Below are positions 1 through 11,404 of a DNA stretch of 64,000 bases, piece by piece. A model generated the notes under the pieces. The model did not search any database. It saw nothing but the letters and a program-made list of their open reading frames with translations, and was not told the origin of the DNA. The position numbers and the translations under genes were made by a program. The stretch comes from Atriophallophorus winterbourni (lineage: Eukaryota > Platyhelminthes > Trematoda > Plagiorchiida > Microphallidae), in NCBI GenBank assembly GCA_013407085.1, contig JACCGJ010011163.1, positions 32,324 through 96,323 on the forward strand, read 5' to 3'. Each line of letters starts with the position of its first letter. Position 1 is the stretch's first letter.

Positions 1-639
1 TGGTGCTGTGGTTCAACCGTGCGTGCACAGTACAGTCTTGTTTAATTTCTGGCGCATGAATTTTATTAATGTCAACTATTTCGTGCTCATTTGGTTAGGA
101 CGTGGTTGTGAAATCGTCCGGTAGCCCCTTTACAGATTATGAACCGAAGGGCTATCCACTACGTGGATGTACGCTCTTCGGGTTTGAGGAAGTTAAACAT
201 GGCTTAGATCAGTCAATCACGACAATGGATGTTGAAAATTAAAGTTTATAAAAGTTGGTGTCAGAAAATAAGTTTTGCAGTCAACAATTTCTTGTTTTTG
301 CTTGCCCGTCTGAGCGTGGTTGAGCTATGGTTAATCTGATTTCGACAGATGTGACGAGTCGGAAGGCACATCGTGCTATTGAAATTTACTAAATTAATTT
401 GAATAATATGTATGCAACAGCTTTTCAATTGCTGGACTGAATTCCATCTTATTTTTTTATTAAGCTGGTATAGTGACAAGGACGGTGTCCTTACATGCGT
501 AAACCATAATGAGGCAGGCAAGAACCCAAAATCTAGGTACTGTGGGCGAGACATGTGAGTTGGCAGCTCCCTTGGGACTTTCCGTGATGTTAGCACACTT
601 GACTAACGTACAGCGTTGCTTAAGCACGTAATGACTGCA
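1..639. other. Unassigned sequence
   Basis: No coding signal or recognised repeat seen; ORFs here are short, overlap on the same strand and lack splice context. Confidence 0.4.
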
Positions 640-855
640 AGTAACAAATGCTTGATCCAAGCAAAGTGCCACACAATCATAGACTGCGCGTTGGCTAAGA
701 TGCTGTCAGGTTGGCCAGGGCTAGACAGATGAGAATGGAACGGCAGTGAGACTCCAGCGTGTTTCTATATGCAAAACACTACAGTTTGCAAATCAACTTA
801 GCATGGTATTAGTGTACAGCACATGATTGCACACCCTTGCGACCAAACATTGACG
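640..855 (-). repeat. P repeat (SINE-like), diverged
   Basis: Matches the blocks shared by all P copies (caggcaaagtgccgcaca, gtcaggttgcccaggcct, gagactccagcgtgttt, attgcacatccgtgc), more diverged than the 54.5 kb and 61.6 kb copies. Strand is given in the sense that would place the (ATAC)n tail at the 3' end; this copy lacks the tail. 856-1250 holds nothing recognised. Confidence 0.7.
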
Positions 856-1252
856 TGTTTACTCTGTTTTCTATTGCGCGTGGCAGGTCACTTGGCAAGG
901 TGTGAGGATGAGGACCAGTTAATCGTTTGTAGTTGTACACACGGGTGTCACGCACTCGTTGCTTGCAAACGGTATAATGCTGACTCAGATTATGACGAGG
1001 ACCATCAATATACTGTCTTATTTCTTGTGCGACTTCACCCTTTCGGTTCAAACCATACTAATTTTTTAATCTACGTTCTCGATTTTGTGGTTTCTTACTT
1101 TTTCATACATGTGGCTATCGCACACGAAGTAGATTATCGTCAATATCAATTGCATGTGCCGATGCTTTTCATTTACACGCATGACAAAATTGTACGGGTT
1201 TAATCGTGCAGCACTTTTGTACTTTACTAGCTGAAGTACGAAAACGCTGATG

Positions 1253-1675
1253 TATGTATGTATGTATAAGAGCACAAGCCTAATCTAGACAAAGTGCTGC
1301 ACAGTCATAGTCTGTACGTGGGCTAAGATACTGTCAAGTTACCCAGGCTTAGACAGATATGAGAAAGAAAAAATGGTAGTGAGACTCCAGCGTGTTTCAG
1401 CATGCAGCTCACTACTGATGGCCAATCAATTTAGTACGGTGTTAGCCGCGCAGAACAGAAGTACTGTAAGATTGCACATCCGTGCGTGTGTGCACATGTG
1501 AATTGCTTCTGTATGGCGCGGGTCACACCGCGCTAAATTGATTTGCCAACGGCGCAGAGCTGAATACGGAAATACGCTAGAGCGTCACTTTCATTCTCTT
1601 TTATATCTGCGTAGTCCTGGGCCACCTCACTGTATCTTAGTTTATGCGCAGTTTCTAACTGCGGTGCATTTTCTT
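1253..1675. repeat. Inverted pair of P repeats
   Basis: 1253-1500 is a P copy beginning with a gtat tandem at 1253-1267; 1516-1675 is a second P copy in the opposite orientation (ctaaattgatttgccaac, gtcctgggccacctcactg, cgcagtttctaactgcgg). They abut the 3' end of the RTE element at 1680, so the three insertions are stacked. Confidence 0.7.
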
Positions 1676-1682
1676 ACTTACT

Positions 1683-2231
1683 TTACTTTTGTGCGGCTGG
1701 CTCCACGGGTGGATTAGCCGGCTTCATTGATGTCTCGGATCGCACCAGCCCACGCACGTCGATCGGAGGCGAGATCGTTGCAGATAGTGATCCAGTCTCC
1801 CACCTGCGAACTCCGTAGTCGGTACGCAGACCCAGGGTGTCTACATCCTCTTTCACAGTTGACAGCCAGGTTTTCACTTGACCACCTTGCCGCCGACGCC
1901 AGGTTCGAACGGGTTTGGGGTCGAGGACGAGTTTTGGAAGTGCTGTGTCTGTCTTTCGGAGGACGTGGCCAAACCATTGCAGCCTTCGCCGTTGTATGTG
2001 AGCGGAAAGTGATGATAGTCCGCTGCAACGCTCTCGTACGGCTGCGTTAGATACTCGGTCAGTATATCGGATGCCCAAGATTACCCTGAGGCACCAATGG
2101 TCGAACACTTCTAATGTGCGTACATTCTGTGACCTTAAGGGCCATGTCTCGCATCCGTAAAGCAGTACAGGGCGGATCGCTGCTTGATAAACACGCGTCT
2201 TAGTTTTAGGCTGATCCCGGGCTTGCGTCAA
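1683..2231 (-). pseudogene. RTE copy A: C-terminal region
   Basis: TKTRVYQAAIRPVLLYGCETWPL, then VFDHWCLRVILGIRYTD and RRRLQWFGHVLR, the conserved RTE region after the RT. The last codons are out of frame relative to copy B (…YGVRRWERDWITICNDL). Confidence 0.85.
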
Positions 2232-2283
2232 AGGGTGCCCTTCAACTGCAAAAACGCATTACGAGCACGATCGACCCTTAACT

Positions 2284-3504
2284 TCACTTCATCTTTCGCC
2301 TGACCATTGGGCAATATACTTGAGCCGAGGTATTTAAAGACTGGAACGTATTCGATCGGACAACCCTGACGCGAAGTGGCTGGATGCCTGGTGTGTCGGA
2401 ATAAAAAAATGCCTTGGTCTTAGCCGCGTTTATCTCAAGACCGACTTTCGCGGCAGTGGCACTAATGCGGTCTAAAACGCTTTGCAGCATTTCGGTATTG
2501 TCGCCCAGAACGACTATATCGTCAGCGTAGTCAAGGTCGGAAATCCATAGATCCGTTGAAATTTGCACCCCGTGATACCCTGTTAACGCCTGGTTCAATA
2601 TCCAGTCTACGACATAGTTAAACATAACCGGCGATAACGGGCAACCTTGCCTGACTCCTGTGTGCAAGTTAAATTCACGCGATTCTTCACCGTAGACACG
2701 AACCCGTGCCCTTGTGGAGCTGTAATAGGCTCTGATTAGGTTGACGAGCTTTAATGGAACCCCATCCGATAGCATGATGTCCCATAAACAACCACGGTCT
2801 ACGGAGTCGAAGGCGGCTCGGAAGTCAATAAAGCAAGCTATCGTTTGCTGTTGATACCGTGCACGGTGCTCGAGGATCCTGCGCAAAGTAGATATTTGAT
2901 CTACGCAACCCATCCCAGGGCGAAATCCACCTTGGTTAACTCTGGTGCGCAGATTTCGTTCGGCGGAGAACCGATTAAGCAGGAGCGTTGCAAACACTTT
3001 AGCAGCGGTGTCGATTAGACTTATTCCGCGGTAATTGGAGCACACAGATTTATCTCCACGTTTCGGCAGTGGTAGAATGAGAGACATCCCCCAGTCTGAT
3101 GGGAAAACTTCCGTCTCCCAGATCGAACAAAACAGCCGATGTAGCGGAGATAATAATACGTCGGCACAGGCTTTAATAAGTTCAACGGAAATTCCGTCTT
3201 CACCTGGCGATTTACCATTCTGCATTCGTCGTAAAACACTTGATATCTCGTATTCTGATGGTGCCTCGCAGTTGACCGGGTATTCACAGCTATTTATCGG
3301 GGATGTGAATACTGCATTGATAGATGACGGGCGGTTCAGTAGCTGACTGAAGTGCTCAACCCACCTATCTATCTTTTGATGAAGGTCAAATATCATCTGT
3401 CCTGACGAATCTCGAAGATTCGTACAAAAACCACAGCTTCCAGATGCTCTGCGAATCAGGCGAAACAGTCGTCCAAAGTCTCCTATACTTGCTGCGGCTT
3501 CCAT
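2284..3504 (-). pseudogene. RTE copy A: reverse transcriptase
   Basis: 406 codons. RT blocks in order: NGKSPGEDGI, LILPLPKRGDKSVCSNYRGI, FIDFRAAFDSVDR (motif A Asp), GVRQGCPLSP (motif B), LDYADDIVVL (motif C, YADD intact), then LEINAAKTK. The frame shifts near the end (VRVVRSNTFQ...); copy B reads through here correctly as VQGCPIEYVPVFKYLGS. A linker in a third frame spans 3483-3818. Confidence 0.92.
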
Positions 3505-3980
3505 TTCGGATGCGGTTTCCGCCCAATATAGCTGACGATCCTTGCGGCTGATCGTGTAGCAGCTCTCCTAAGGAGGCGATAATCAGATGCACCATGCATT
3601 CGGGCGTCTCTTGCCCGGGCAGAGAGCTCGATGGTGTTCTGAGAAATCCAATCTCGTCGGCGACGAGAAGCGGTGCCTAGGATTTTCAGTGCTGCAGTCT
3701 GAGTAGCGGTCTTCAGTCTGGGCCACTGTTGTTCGACTGATACATCACTCCTATCCAACCGCTCAGCGATATCGTCAATGAGCTTCTTACGTTGGGCCGG
3801 GTTTCCTAGGGTTTCCAAGTTTAAGCGCTTCCTAGGAGTTTTCCTTTAGCGGTTTAGCAGGCGAAGTCGGAGCTTTGCGCGAACAAGTGTGTGATCGGTG
3901 CCTGCTGCGTTCCCTGTTTCGGCTCCACGATAGGACCTACAGTCGAGCACCGAAGACATCCAACGTGCGCGAATTAGAAC

Positions 3981-4650
3981 TTAATCGATCTGGTTCGCCG
4001 TTCTACCATCATTCGAGTACCATGTGACCAAGTGTTTTTTAGGGTGCTGGAATTTAGTGTTACAGACGCATAGGTGATTGTAGGCCGCAAACTCGATCAG
4101 TCGATCGCCATTCGCGCAGCGCTGCCCTAGGCAAAATTTTCCCAGGATTCGGTTTGTTGCGGAATCTGCTGATCCTGTACGAGCGTTCCAGTCACCAGCC
4201 ACAACCAGTACGTCGTTTCCAGCAACTCCATCGACTACGAATTGAATTTGGTTATAAAAGTCGTCTTTTGTAGTTTGGTCGGCTGATAGGGTTGGGGCAT
4301 ACACCGAAACGACTGTTATATTCAAAGGGTGACCCCTCAGCCGGACCACCGCAATTCTCGGGGATACAGGCATCCATGACATGAGTGCTTGTTTAACATG
4401 GTCGCTGAGCGCTATCGCTACTCCATGCTGACCAGATCCATCCTCGGGCCCACTATAAAAAAGCCAATAATTACGATCGACTCCGGGGACCTTGATCGAT
4501 TTGGATCCGTGTCCGGGAAGGCGGGCCTCGGAGAGACAAGCAACATCTACTTGGTAGTCCAATAAAGAGCGCATCGTGATTGCTTGACTACCAACATCTA
4601 GCAGTGTCCGTACGTTCCAGCATCCCAGATAAAATTCCTTACGGATATTT
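3981..4650 (-). pseudogene. RTE copy A: APE-type endonuclease
   Basis: Reads GCWNVRTLLD at the start, LSEARLPG (the Glu motif), VSVYAPT, VVAGDWNARTG (Asp/Asn motif) and TWYSNDGRTANQID. These are the catalytic blocks of the apurinic-endonuclease-like domain that nicks the target in LINEs. The frame stops at 3981, and the following segment (3483-3818) is in another frame. Confidence 0.88.
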
Positions 4651-4689
4651 ATGGCCCCAGCTAGCTTACGTTTTCACCCTAGCTACTGG

Positions 4690-5045
4690 GAGAGCCAAGG
4701 GCGCGTCGCGTCTCGGGAACGCCGTAGCAGAGAGCTGAGATATACGTTGAGACATCTTCATGAAGTTTCTTGGGGATAGTGTACAAGTGATGTCCCCAGC
4801 ACCACTTGGTGTTTGTTCGAGTACACCTCTCTAGCCTTTGCACAGCCAAGTGTAACCTACAAGGCAACAGGGAGTTGGCAGATAAACGTGCCGTGCGCAA
4901 GTTATCTACCTACGAGGCTTCTCTCCGGATTTTTCCTCGGGGTTTTCTCCCGAAGCCTTTCCCGTAATCGGGTGACCCACAAGGCAGTGGGGGTTCGGAG
5001 TCGGGGTTTTCCTTCCCCTAGATGAATTGCCAGTAGCTGACGAGC
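4690..5045 (-). repeat. G-type sequence, probable RTE 5' UTR
   Basis: GC-rich. Shares ggtgtttgttcgagt, ctctagcctttgcaca, ggttttctcccgaagcc, cgacgagctccatctgcccg with the G repeats at 33.8, 50.95 and 53.4 kb. Here it sits directly 5' of the RTE endonuclease in the same sense. That supports the idea that G repeats derive from an RTE leader. Confidence 0.65.
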
Positions 5046-5127
5046 TCCATCTGCCCGGGAAATTCACACTAGAATCGAAGAACACAGAAAGCGTGTCCAG
5101 AGACAGCCTCGGGAATATCAATCCCTT

Positions 5128-5335
5128 ATTCCGCCTTGGCGGAGCACGTTCTAGATACGGGCCACAGCGTCGATCTAGAAAATGTGTCAATATTGAGACG
5201 TGGTATTAAACCGTATAATGAACGCCTACATGCGGAGGCGGTCGAAATTGCCAAGGCAGGTCGACTGGCGGTCAATAAGGTGGATGGGGCAGAAATCTCC
5301 ACAATCTGTCGCTCGGCACTGATGCGAAATTAAAT
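5128..5335 (+). pseudogene. Penelope-like element, GIY-YIG C-terminal fragment
   Basis: LAEHVLDTGHSVDLENVSIL then NERLHAEAVEIAKA and a stop at 5333-5335. This resembles the last part of the GIY-YIG endonuclease of Penelope-like elements (A-x-H-x-x-x-x-G-H-x-x-D-x-x-N...E-x-x-x-I). It is 5'-truncated against the G-type sequence and followed within about 110 bp by a hammerhead-bearing terminal repeat, the normal PLE order. Confidence 0.75.
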
Positions 5336-5447
5336 AGTTTTAATTCACCTTATACCTACTAGTTAATTAGATTTTTGTTTTTTCTTCAAAAATAGTCTTA
5401 GCCCCGTTAGTTAGGTACTTTTACGTATGTGGGCAGCTGTGTCAACT

Positions 5448-5725
5448 GACCTTGACCGTGTTCACTTGTATCAGATTGATTTGGATACACACTGTGAGGA
5501 AAATGGACCACTGATCCTGGTCATTCAGACGAGACGTGACACACTAGGCGTACTATAGGCTGTTTAGCGGTAAGGTCAAATTAGCGGTGATGGGTTGACT
5601 ACTACTTAATCATGTTCCCTGTCCTGACTATCACCCTTGGTCGGACGAAGCTTCTGTGTCAGAAGTGAAACGTTACCCAAAAACTACTCTAACCGATTGC
5701 ACTCAAATTTCTTTGCATTATAGAA
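5448..5725 (+). repeat. PLE-type terminal repeat
   Basis: Shares ttcacttgtatyagattgat, gctgtttagcggtaaggtc, gatgggttgactactactta and gtcagaagtgaaacgttaccc with 9935-10225; the last part also matches both arms of the 14.6 kb foldback. Position after the GIY-YIG tail suggests the 3' pseudo-LTR of the same PLE. Confidence 0.6.
5634..5690 (+). ncRNA. Hammerhead-like motif, PLE type (degraded)
   Basis: Order is TTGGT (stem I), CGGACGA (core CTGANGA with the second base changed), a CTTCTG/CAGAAG stem II with a TGT loop, GAAAC, then GTTACC. ACC pairs with GGT to close stem I. The core substitution should make it inactive. Confidence 0.45.
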
Positions 5726-5729
5726 CCTC

Positions 5730-6310
5730 GTTCAAGTTGTCAGCAGCATATAAGATATTTTTCGTTTCCGGTTCGGTAGGTCGCTGCTCGTTATTGAACA
5801 TTGTGCTTTCGAACGGGAAATTCTCGCGTTCTCTCTCAAAGAATTCCATGATATCAGTGTACACATAGATAAAGCAAGGTCACTTTTATGACCAGAGCTA
5901 ATTAACCACGTAGTAAAGTGGAGCATAGAATATCAACTAACACTGCTAATAAATGCCAGTTTCAATGGATTTCTGGGTATTCAAAACCACCCATGCGAAG
6001 GATTCCGTCGTACTAGCTGCTGCGAGCATTTTTGATCGTTTCACTGTCAGCATTTTCGAAGCAAAACTTTCCTTCCATGAATCGCTGATCACCAAGTGCC
6101 TGGTTCTAGTATGTTTTTGTTTGTCAACCAAAGGATGGAGTGTAGTATGTGACTGACTGTTTCGCACTATACGTTTTGTTGTTGCAAGGCACTCTGACGA
6201 AATTCTGGGTCTACAAATACAGATATGCACCAAGCAGTTGCTAGATCTATACTGTCATGTAGATATGAGACCTCTTTAATTAATCCGAGAGATGTATGAT
6301 CGTTTGAAGG
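5730..6310. other. Unassigned sequence
   Basis: Minus-strand frames of about 60-95 codons (5732-5926, 5946-6233) carry no motif I recognise; possibly old transposon sequence. Confidence 0.3.
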
Positions 6311-6317
6311 CACTTCT

Positions 6318-6545
6318 GGGTAACGGGTGTGCGACTGTTCAGTGCTTCTGTACTATGCAAGCAACACCGTGCTTAATTGATATGCCATTAGTACCGAGTT
6401 GTACGAGAGAATACACTGGAGTCTCACTGCCATTTCCACTTTCTTATATTTATCTACGGTTGGGCAATCTAATAATATGTTATCCAACGCGCAGCTGTTG
6501 AATGTGAGGCATTTTTGCCTGGATCCAGGCTCATGATAGCATACT
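6318..6545 (+). repeat. P repeat, diverged
   Basis: Contains aacaccgtgcttaattgat, actggagtctcactgccattt and cctggatccaggct, in the orientation opposite to the 1.25 kb copy. 6546-7120 shows nothing recognised. Confidence 0.55.
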
Positions 6546-7119
6546 TCTTACATACGGCTATCACAGTGCGATGATTGCCAAGTGTTTGATTAGTCTGGTA
6601 TCTTTCCAAGTGGAGTGGCGAGGAAAGGTTGTTAGGATGCACGGCAATGGTAGACACAAGGAAGCGGTTGTGCTGATATCTCTCTAACCGTCCACAACAC
6701 TTGATTGAATCGAGGTTGGGGCACCTCAGCCCAGTATGTCTGTGTTTATTCTTTTACAGATTCCGTAGTTATTTTGGCTTCGCAAATCAATTTTACACCT
6801 TTGTTGACTTGTTGACTAAACATTGAGCATTTGTATAAACACATTTGGTCGATACTGCTTTATGTAGTGATGAATCATATGGTTTGTGATAAGACGTTAA
6901 ACAGTGTGATGCCGGATCCCTCTGAATAGTCAGTGCCTGGGATGATAAAACATATGAGCTTTTTATTGGTCGCCGACCGCTTGAATCGACAATTAGATTT
7001 CGGTGTGAATTGCTCGGCCCGACTCGATTTGAGCCGGAGGTACGACGTTTTTTGATGTATTGATTTCTTCCATTTAGATGGAAACAATGCTATCCGTTGT
7101 TTCCAGACGAAGGAGTGTT

Positions 7120-7720
7120 TGACTTATGACATTGGGTTTGGGTGGGCTAAGTCTAACATCATTGGGTAATGTTGTTTTCCTTTTTCCATTCCGACCTTAC
7201 TATTTCGGCCATAGCGCTGGTCAAAAACTTTATCTTCAGGGGTTTCGGTCCATCCTCTTTATATTTTGGCGGAAAGGGAGTCGAATAGTGTCCACAACAA
7301 CTGCATTAAAAATATCAAGAGAACACGCTTGACATCATGCTCTACGGTTTCCTGAATCGATGCTCTAAAATTATTTTCTGGTACACCACGTAGAACTATA
7401 CTTCGTGATACCATTTTTTCCAATGCGTTCAAGCTACCCTTCCTTTTCCACCATGGTACATCGGGATATATGCGATAGTTTGAGTCTGGATCTGTCTTGA
7501 GTCGGTACGCATTCAGGAGTACGTTCTCGATATCAGCCTCGCATTTCAGTGTGACCTTTACCAAGCGAGGTTGACCAATATGAGCTGAAGTTGAGTGGCG
7601 AGTTACGTGTTCAATTTGCATTAGGTAGCAAAGTTGAGTCCATTTCTCGACGTCGTGTTTCTATTTGCTATCAAACAGGCTTTCTTGGGACTCGCTAACG
7701 TTCGTACATATCACGCTCAG
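7120..7720 (-). pseudogene. CR1-like ORF1 fragment
   Basis: QPRLVKVTLKCEADIENVLLNAYRL, then YRIYPDVPWWKRK and VLRGVPENN: the RRM-like part of a CR1 ORF1. It matches the corresponding region of the long CR1 (about 31.7-32.3 kb), including downstream non-coding text. The sequence to 8640 may hold more degraded ORF1, but I see no firm motif. Confidence 0.65.
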
Positions 7721-8645
7721 TGCGTATGGGGAGTTCTTATTACGTATCGGAAAGTCAGACTTGTTAAAATTTATATCATTTTTGGCTTGACTTTGTGAGT
7801 CGGGTAAGCAGCTTTAGAGTGCACGGCTAAAGGCGACACTCTTTGACATATCGACGATTTCAATCTGATCCGACTGTGCCTTGGTGTAGTTAATATTTCC
7901 CGTGGGTCCGGTCCTCTATTCCACTTTCATAAATGCGAAGGAGTACGTGTGACTGTTTTCGGTATCTATTTTGAACCTGGATATGGTGCAGAACTCGGGT
8001 GAAACGATTTCCTAAAATTCATTATCATCGTTGGATTGGAATCCGAAACAGCGCACAAGAAATGTATGTGTGTTGGCATTGTGCACCAGTGATCGGATAT
8101 CCCGTTATGATCGTTTTAACAGACCTAATTCAGAAGCTGATTTTGAATGCCAATTTCGCTGAAGGAGGAGGAAGTACTTACTCCCTGGTTAGGCATAAGC
8201 GATCAACAGACTTTCTCCGTTTATTTCGGTCTGGTACTAAGATTATCCGTTGCTTTCATGCTAGACACCTTGTGGCGTATTTTGGTGTAGTGACTTATTC
8301 CTACCTACCTAATCATTAGTGTAGTCAAAGTAATTTCGTTTGATATGTAAGTTTGCATTTTGTTAGGTACTATTTTCATTCTGTCTCTACACGCTATGAC
8401 CACACAACCTCGTTCGATCGATTTGTTGTTAAGACCACTGATGTGTCTTTCAAACAATCTCGTGAATGGTCATTTGATTGACTATCGATCGAGAACACGT
8501 GACTGCATCGCTTGCGTAACTGCCTTCTGAGAAGTTCGTGGTATTGCTTATTTTGCCTCAGTGTGAATCCAATTTACCGCTGCTTACGAACAGGACGAAT
8601 GATGCTGTTGCATGTTTTTTTAACTTAAACAGTCGAGTAATTAAA

Positions 8646-8760
8646 AAGCTCATTTGCAGGCATTTCCGTCACACACCCCAGGACCGGTTTCGTGCTGTTT
8701 GCACTCATCAGGTAGGGACAATCAATTATGACAATCGATGTGATGAGATACTGTTGTAAA
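8646..8760 (-). repeat. Short repeat with hammerhead (R2 type)
   Basis: Shares catttgca, catttc, tcacacacccca, accggtttcgtgctgtttgc and a following ggacagtaggatcag-like block with 35.5, 46.3 and 48.4 kb. Carries the best hammerhead core in the window. Confidence 0.7.
8676..8719 (-). ncRNA. Hammerhead ribozyme motif, canonical core
   Basis: Read on the minus strand: stem I strand CCCTAC; core CTGATGA; stem II GTGC-loop AAACA-GCAC; core GAAA; ACCGGT as a palindromic, loopless stem III (A15.1-U16.1, C-G, C-G); C17 as the cleavage nucleotide; then CTGGGG to close stem I with one C-C mismatch at the first pair. A minimal type I hammerhead with very short stem III is the form known from Penelope-like elements and the schistosome Sm-alpha repeat. 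Confidence 0.75.
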
Positions 8761-8860
8761 TTTGTATCACGCTCAGCTTGTTGATCATCTGTGGTTACTG
8801 TAAAGTATTTACTTTTTTGACCATTAAAACGTTGAATTACTTTGAATCTATCGGTCTGTC
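8761..8860 (+). repeat. CR1 3' end
   Basis: tgtaaagtatttactttttt-gaccattaaaacgttga, the terminal block seen at other CR1 ends, followed by a tattta tandem (8861-8877). Confidence 0.6.
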
Positions 8861-8889
8861 TATTTATTTATTTATCTAACGGCAATCAG

Positions 8890-9530
8890 ACTATGCATCA
8901 ATAGTTCAATAGTTCAATAGTATATTTATGGTAAAATAAGCACATAGCTTCAAATAACCACAGGATGTGTTTACAGTGGATCGAAAAAATAGGATAAAGA
9001 AAAAAACGTCAGAGTGGGGTTCGAGGGAATAAATTGGTCAGTATAATCAGTATGGGTGCGGGGAGGCCTTATAGCGGGCCACACTCGCTTTGGAGTTGCG
9101 TCATCCCGAGTTCGCTAGGCGGTAGCTTGAGAATAGGGAGGCTTCGGGGTTGTGTTAGACCTTTCCGGAATTCTTGTGGCATTTGTACGGGTAGGAGATC
9201 GACTCCAGACACGGGAAATAGTGAGTCTGAAAGAGTGGGAAACTTGGAACGCATTATAATCGGTATGAATACAGAAGAAAAAATGTCACGCAGAATAAAC
9301 ATACCCTTTCATATGTGTGTCCAAGCGTCGTTTAAAGGTTGAGATTGATTGGGAGTTTACAACGGTTGCCGGCAGTGCGTTCCATACTCGCGTAATTCGA
9401 AGCGTTAAAAAATTACTGCGGCAATTTAACCGGCTGATTTGGTTTGAGAGCTTGAGATTGTGTCCACGGTGATTGACAAGAGGAGACAAGATAAACATAT
9501 TCCTGCATGGATGAACATATTCCTGCATGG
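8890..9530 (-). pseudogene. CR1 3' fragment
   Basis: Minus strand reads NFLTLRITRVWNALPATVV then FKRRLDTHMKGY, the CR1 C-terminus, followed by the CR1 3' end (8890-8965). 5'-truncated near 9530. The short direct repeat gaacatattcctgcatgg occurs twice at 9494-9529. 9540-9935 shows nothing recognised. Confidence 0.75.
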
Positions 9531-9934
9531 ATCCTGCAATCGACGTCTTTTTGTTGTGTTCTTCTGCTTGCTTACCTAAAACTGACGCAGTGATAAAGTG
9601 TATTTTATCACTCGTGCGTCAAACGACTATATGCCAACAGCTCTCAATGGATACTAGAAAGCGATTTTTGCTAATCAAAAGGAGTGCCAAAGTTACTGCA
9701 AGATTGAGTTATGTTTGCGACATTAACTCGAGATAAGACCGTTGATCGACACTTCGGTATAACGCTGATGAATCAAAACCATTTCGTCCGATGGTGCACA
9801 CAACACGAGGTCATTATTGCCTGTAGATCATAATGTTCCATGCGAAGCCAATATTCCGTCCCCTATACAAGAACAGAAAAATTCAAGAATTCCTTCGTTT
9901 CTTGCCTAGCTCAATATATGGTTGACCAATCAAA

Positions 9935-10225
9935 TACTTGACCTTGACAGTGTTCACTTGTATTAGATTGATGTGGATACACAAATCGACCACTGATATT
10001 GGTCATGCCTACGAGACATGGCACACCGCAGGCGTACTATATGCTGTTTAGCGGTAAGGTCAAATCAATGGTGATGGGTTGACTGCTACTTAGGCATGTT
10101 CCCAGTCCTGACTTGATCTGACGAAGCGTGTCAGAAGTGAAACGTTACCCAAAACCTGGTCTAATCTATTACACTCAAATTTATTTCCACACGATCGGTC
10201 CAAATCATATTCCAATCGATTTTAA
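9935..10225 (+). repeat. PLE-type terminal repeat, solo
   Basis: Second copy of the 5448-5725 unit; here there is no PLE coding sequence beside it. It is followed by a CR1 fragment at 10330. Confidence 0.6.
10113..10165 (+). ncRNA. Hammerhead-like motif, PLE type
   Basis: Core CTGACGA intact at 10118-10124, GAAAC and GTTACC present, but stem II is shortened (agcgtgtcagaagt) relative to the 14.6 kb copies, so folding is doubtful. Confidence 0.4.
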
Positions 10226-10329
10226 ACTAATAAAGGTTTGCAGAATTTGTTCTTGCTGCCTGTACTTGATGACTTCAGTGACGGTAGGAATAAAACCAAC
10301 ACGGGTTTGTTAATCTCTCGGATATTGAT

Positions 10330-11400
10330 TAGTCTTGAGGTTTGATATAAACACGGTTGAAAAGGGTCGATATCTTGACCACGGCTATGCAAGAATATCC
10401 ATCACCAGTGGAGTCCCACAAGAATCTGTGCTAGCCCCGCTCCTCTTTCTGTTGTACATAAACGATTTACTCCCCATATCGTCCAAAATGGTCCTGTTCG
10501 CGGATGATATGAAAATTTTGATGCGAATCAGTTCTGTAGATGATTGTGAGAAACTGTAAATGGATTTGGACAGCGTGTCGAATTGGGCGGCCGTGAATTC
10601 ATGACATTCAACATACAGAAATGTAAGATGCTCTATCTTGGCAAGAATGTTCCTTGGACATATCGATTGGGAACTGAAAACCTAGCATGGAGCTCGTTAG
10701 AAAAAGATCTTGAAGTGTGGATTAGCGGTAACCTGCAGAGCACAGTGCACTGCCAGAATATATATCGACGGGCAAACAGATTGTTAGGTATCGTTCGAAG
10801 AATATTTGGAAGATTCTCTCTGGCAACGTTACCGAAAATAATGTGTCTACCTTCGCCCTACGATGGAGTATGCGGTAGAGATCTGTGATCCTTGGCGGCG
10901 AAAAGATATTGCTCTCTTCGATAAAATCTATCATAGAGCAACAAGTTAGTGATGGGTCTTCACAATGTTCCGTACACCGACAGATTGCGACGTTTTGGTC
11001 TATGCGACTTTACCCTAAGTAGGATACGACGCAACATTCTTTTGACCTATTGAATGGTGGCTACTAAAGGACATCCACTAAAACACTTACTTGATTAGTG
11101 TGACGGGAAAATGACACGCGGACATACCTTATCCCTTTACGTTCGAAGTTCCCGTGTTGATAGTCGCTGCCATTTTTTCTTTGGAATTCCCTACCCCAAC
11201 ACGTAGTGGACTCTCCTTGCCTGACGATTTTTAAAGAGAAATTGGACTTGCACTTGCAAACGAACATCATTCGTGAGCCTTACATTTGATATTCTTTATT
11301 GCTTTTATACTATTGTATTTTTCATGTTTTTATTCATACCGAATCCTGTGTTGTTGTAAAGTATTAACTTTTTAACCATAAATCTGGAATCCTTCAATCC
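10330..11400 (+). pseudogene. CR1 fragment, RT to 3' end
   Basis: RT motif B SGVPQESVLAPLLFLLYINDL, motif C VLFADDMKI, then after a frameshift FNIQKCKMLYLGKNVPWTY and YRRANRLLGIVRRIFGRF. Frames break at about 10558 and 10890. The 3' end is taaccataaatctggaatcc near 11390. Same subfamily as the inverted copy at 13.19-14.54 kb. Confidence 0.85.
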
Positions 11401-11404
11401 TTAT

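Larger units (their letters stand above)
1680..4690 (-). mobile_element. RTE-like LINE copy A, near complete, frameshifted
   Basis: An APE-type endonuclease, a reverse transcriptase and the RTE-type C-terminal region lie in order on the minus strand, split across several frames. The 3' end carries a short aaagtaaagtaag tail. The coding pieces are listed separately. 5' of the endonuclease, in the same sense, lies sequence of the G repeat type (4690-5045), which is probably the element's 5' UTR. A second copy at 57.6-59.7 kb is nearly identical, which suggests recent activity. Non-functional as it stands because of the frameshifts. Confidence 0.9.

Noticed and set aside
823..1203. 126-codon plus-strand ORF
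   Set aside because: No domain, overlaps a P repeat at its start and has an open minus-strand frame; looks like chance.
9760..9800. ctgatga near 9766 as a hammerhead
   Set aside because: No stem II and no GAAA at the right distance.
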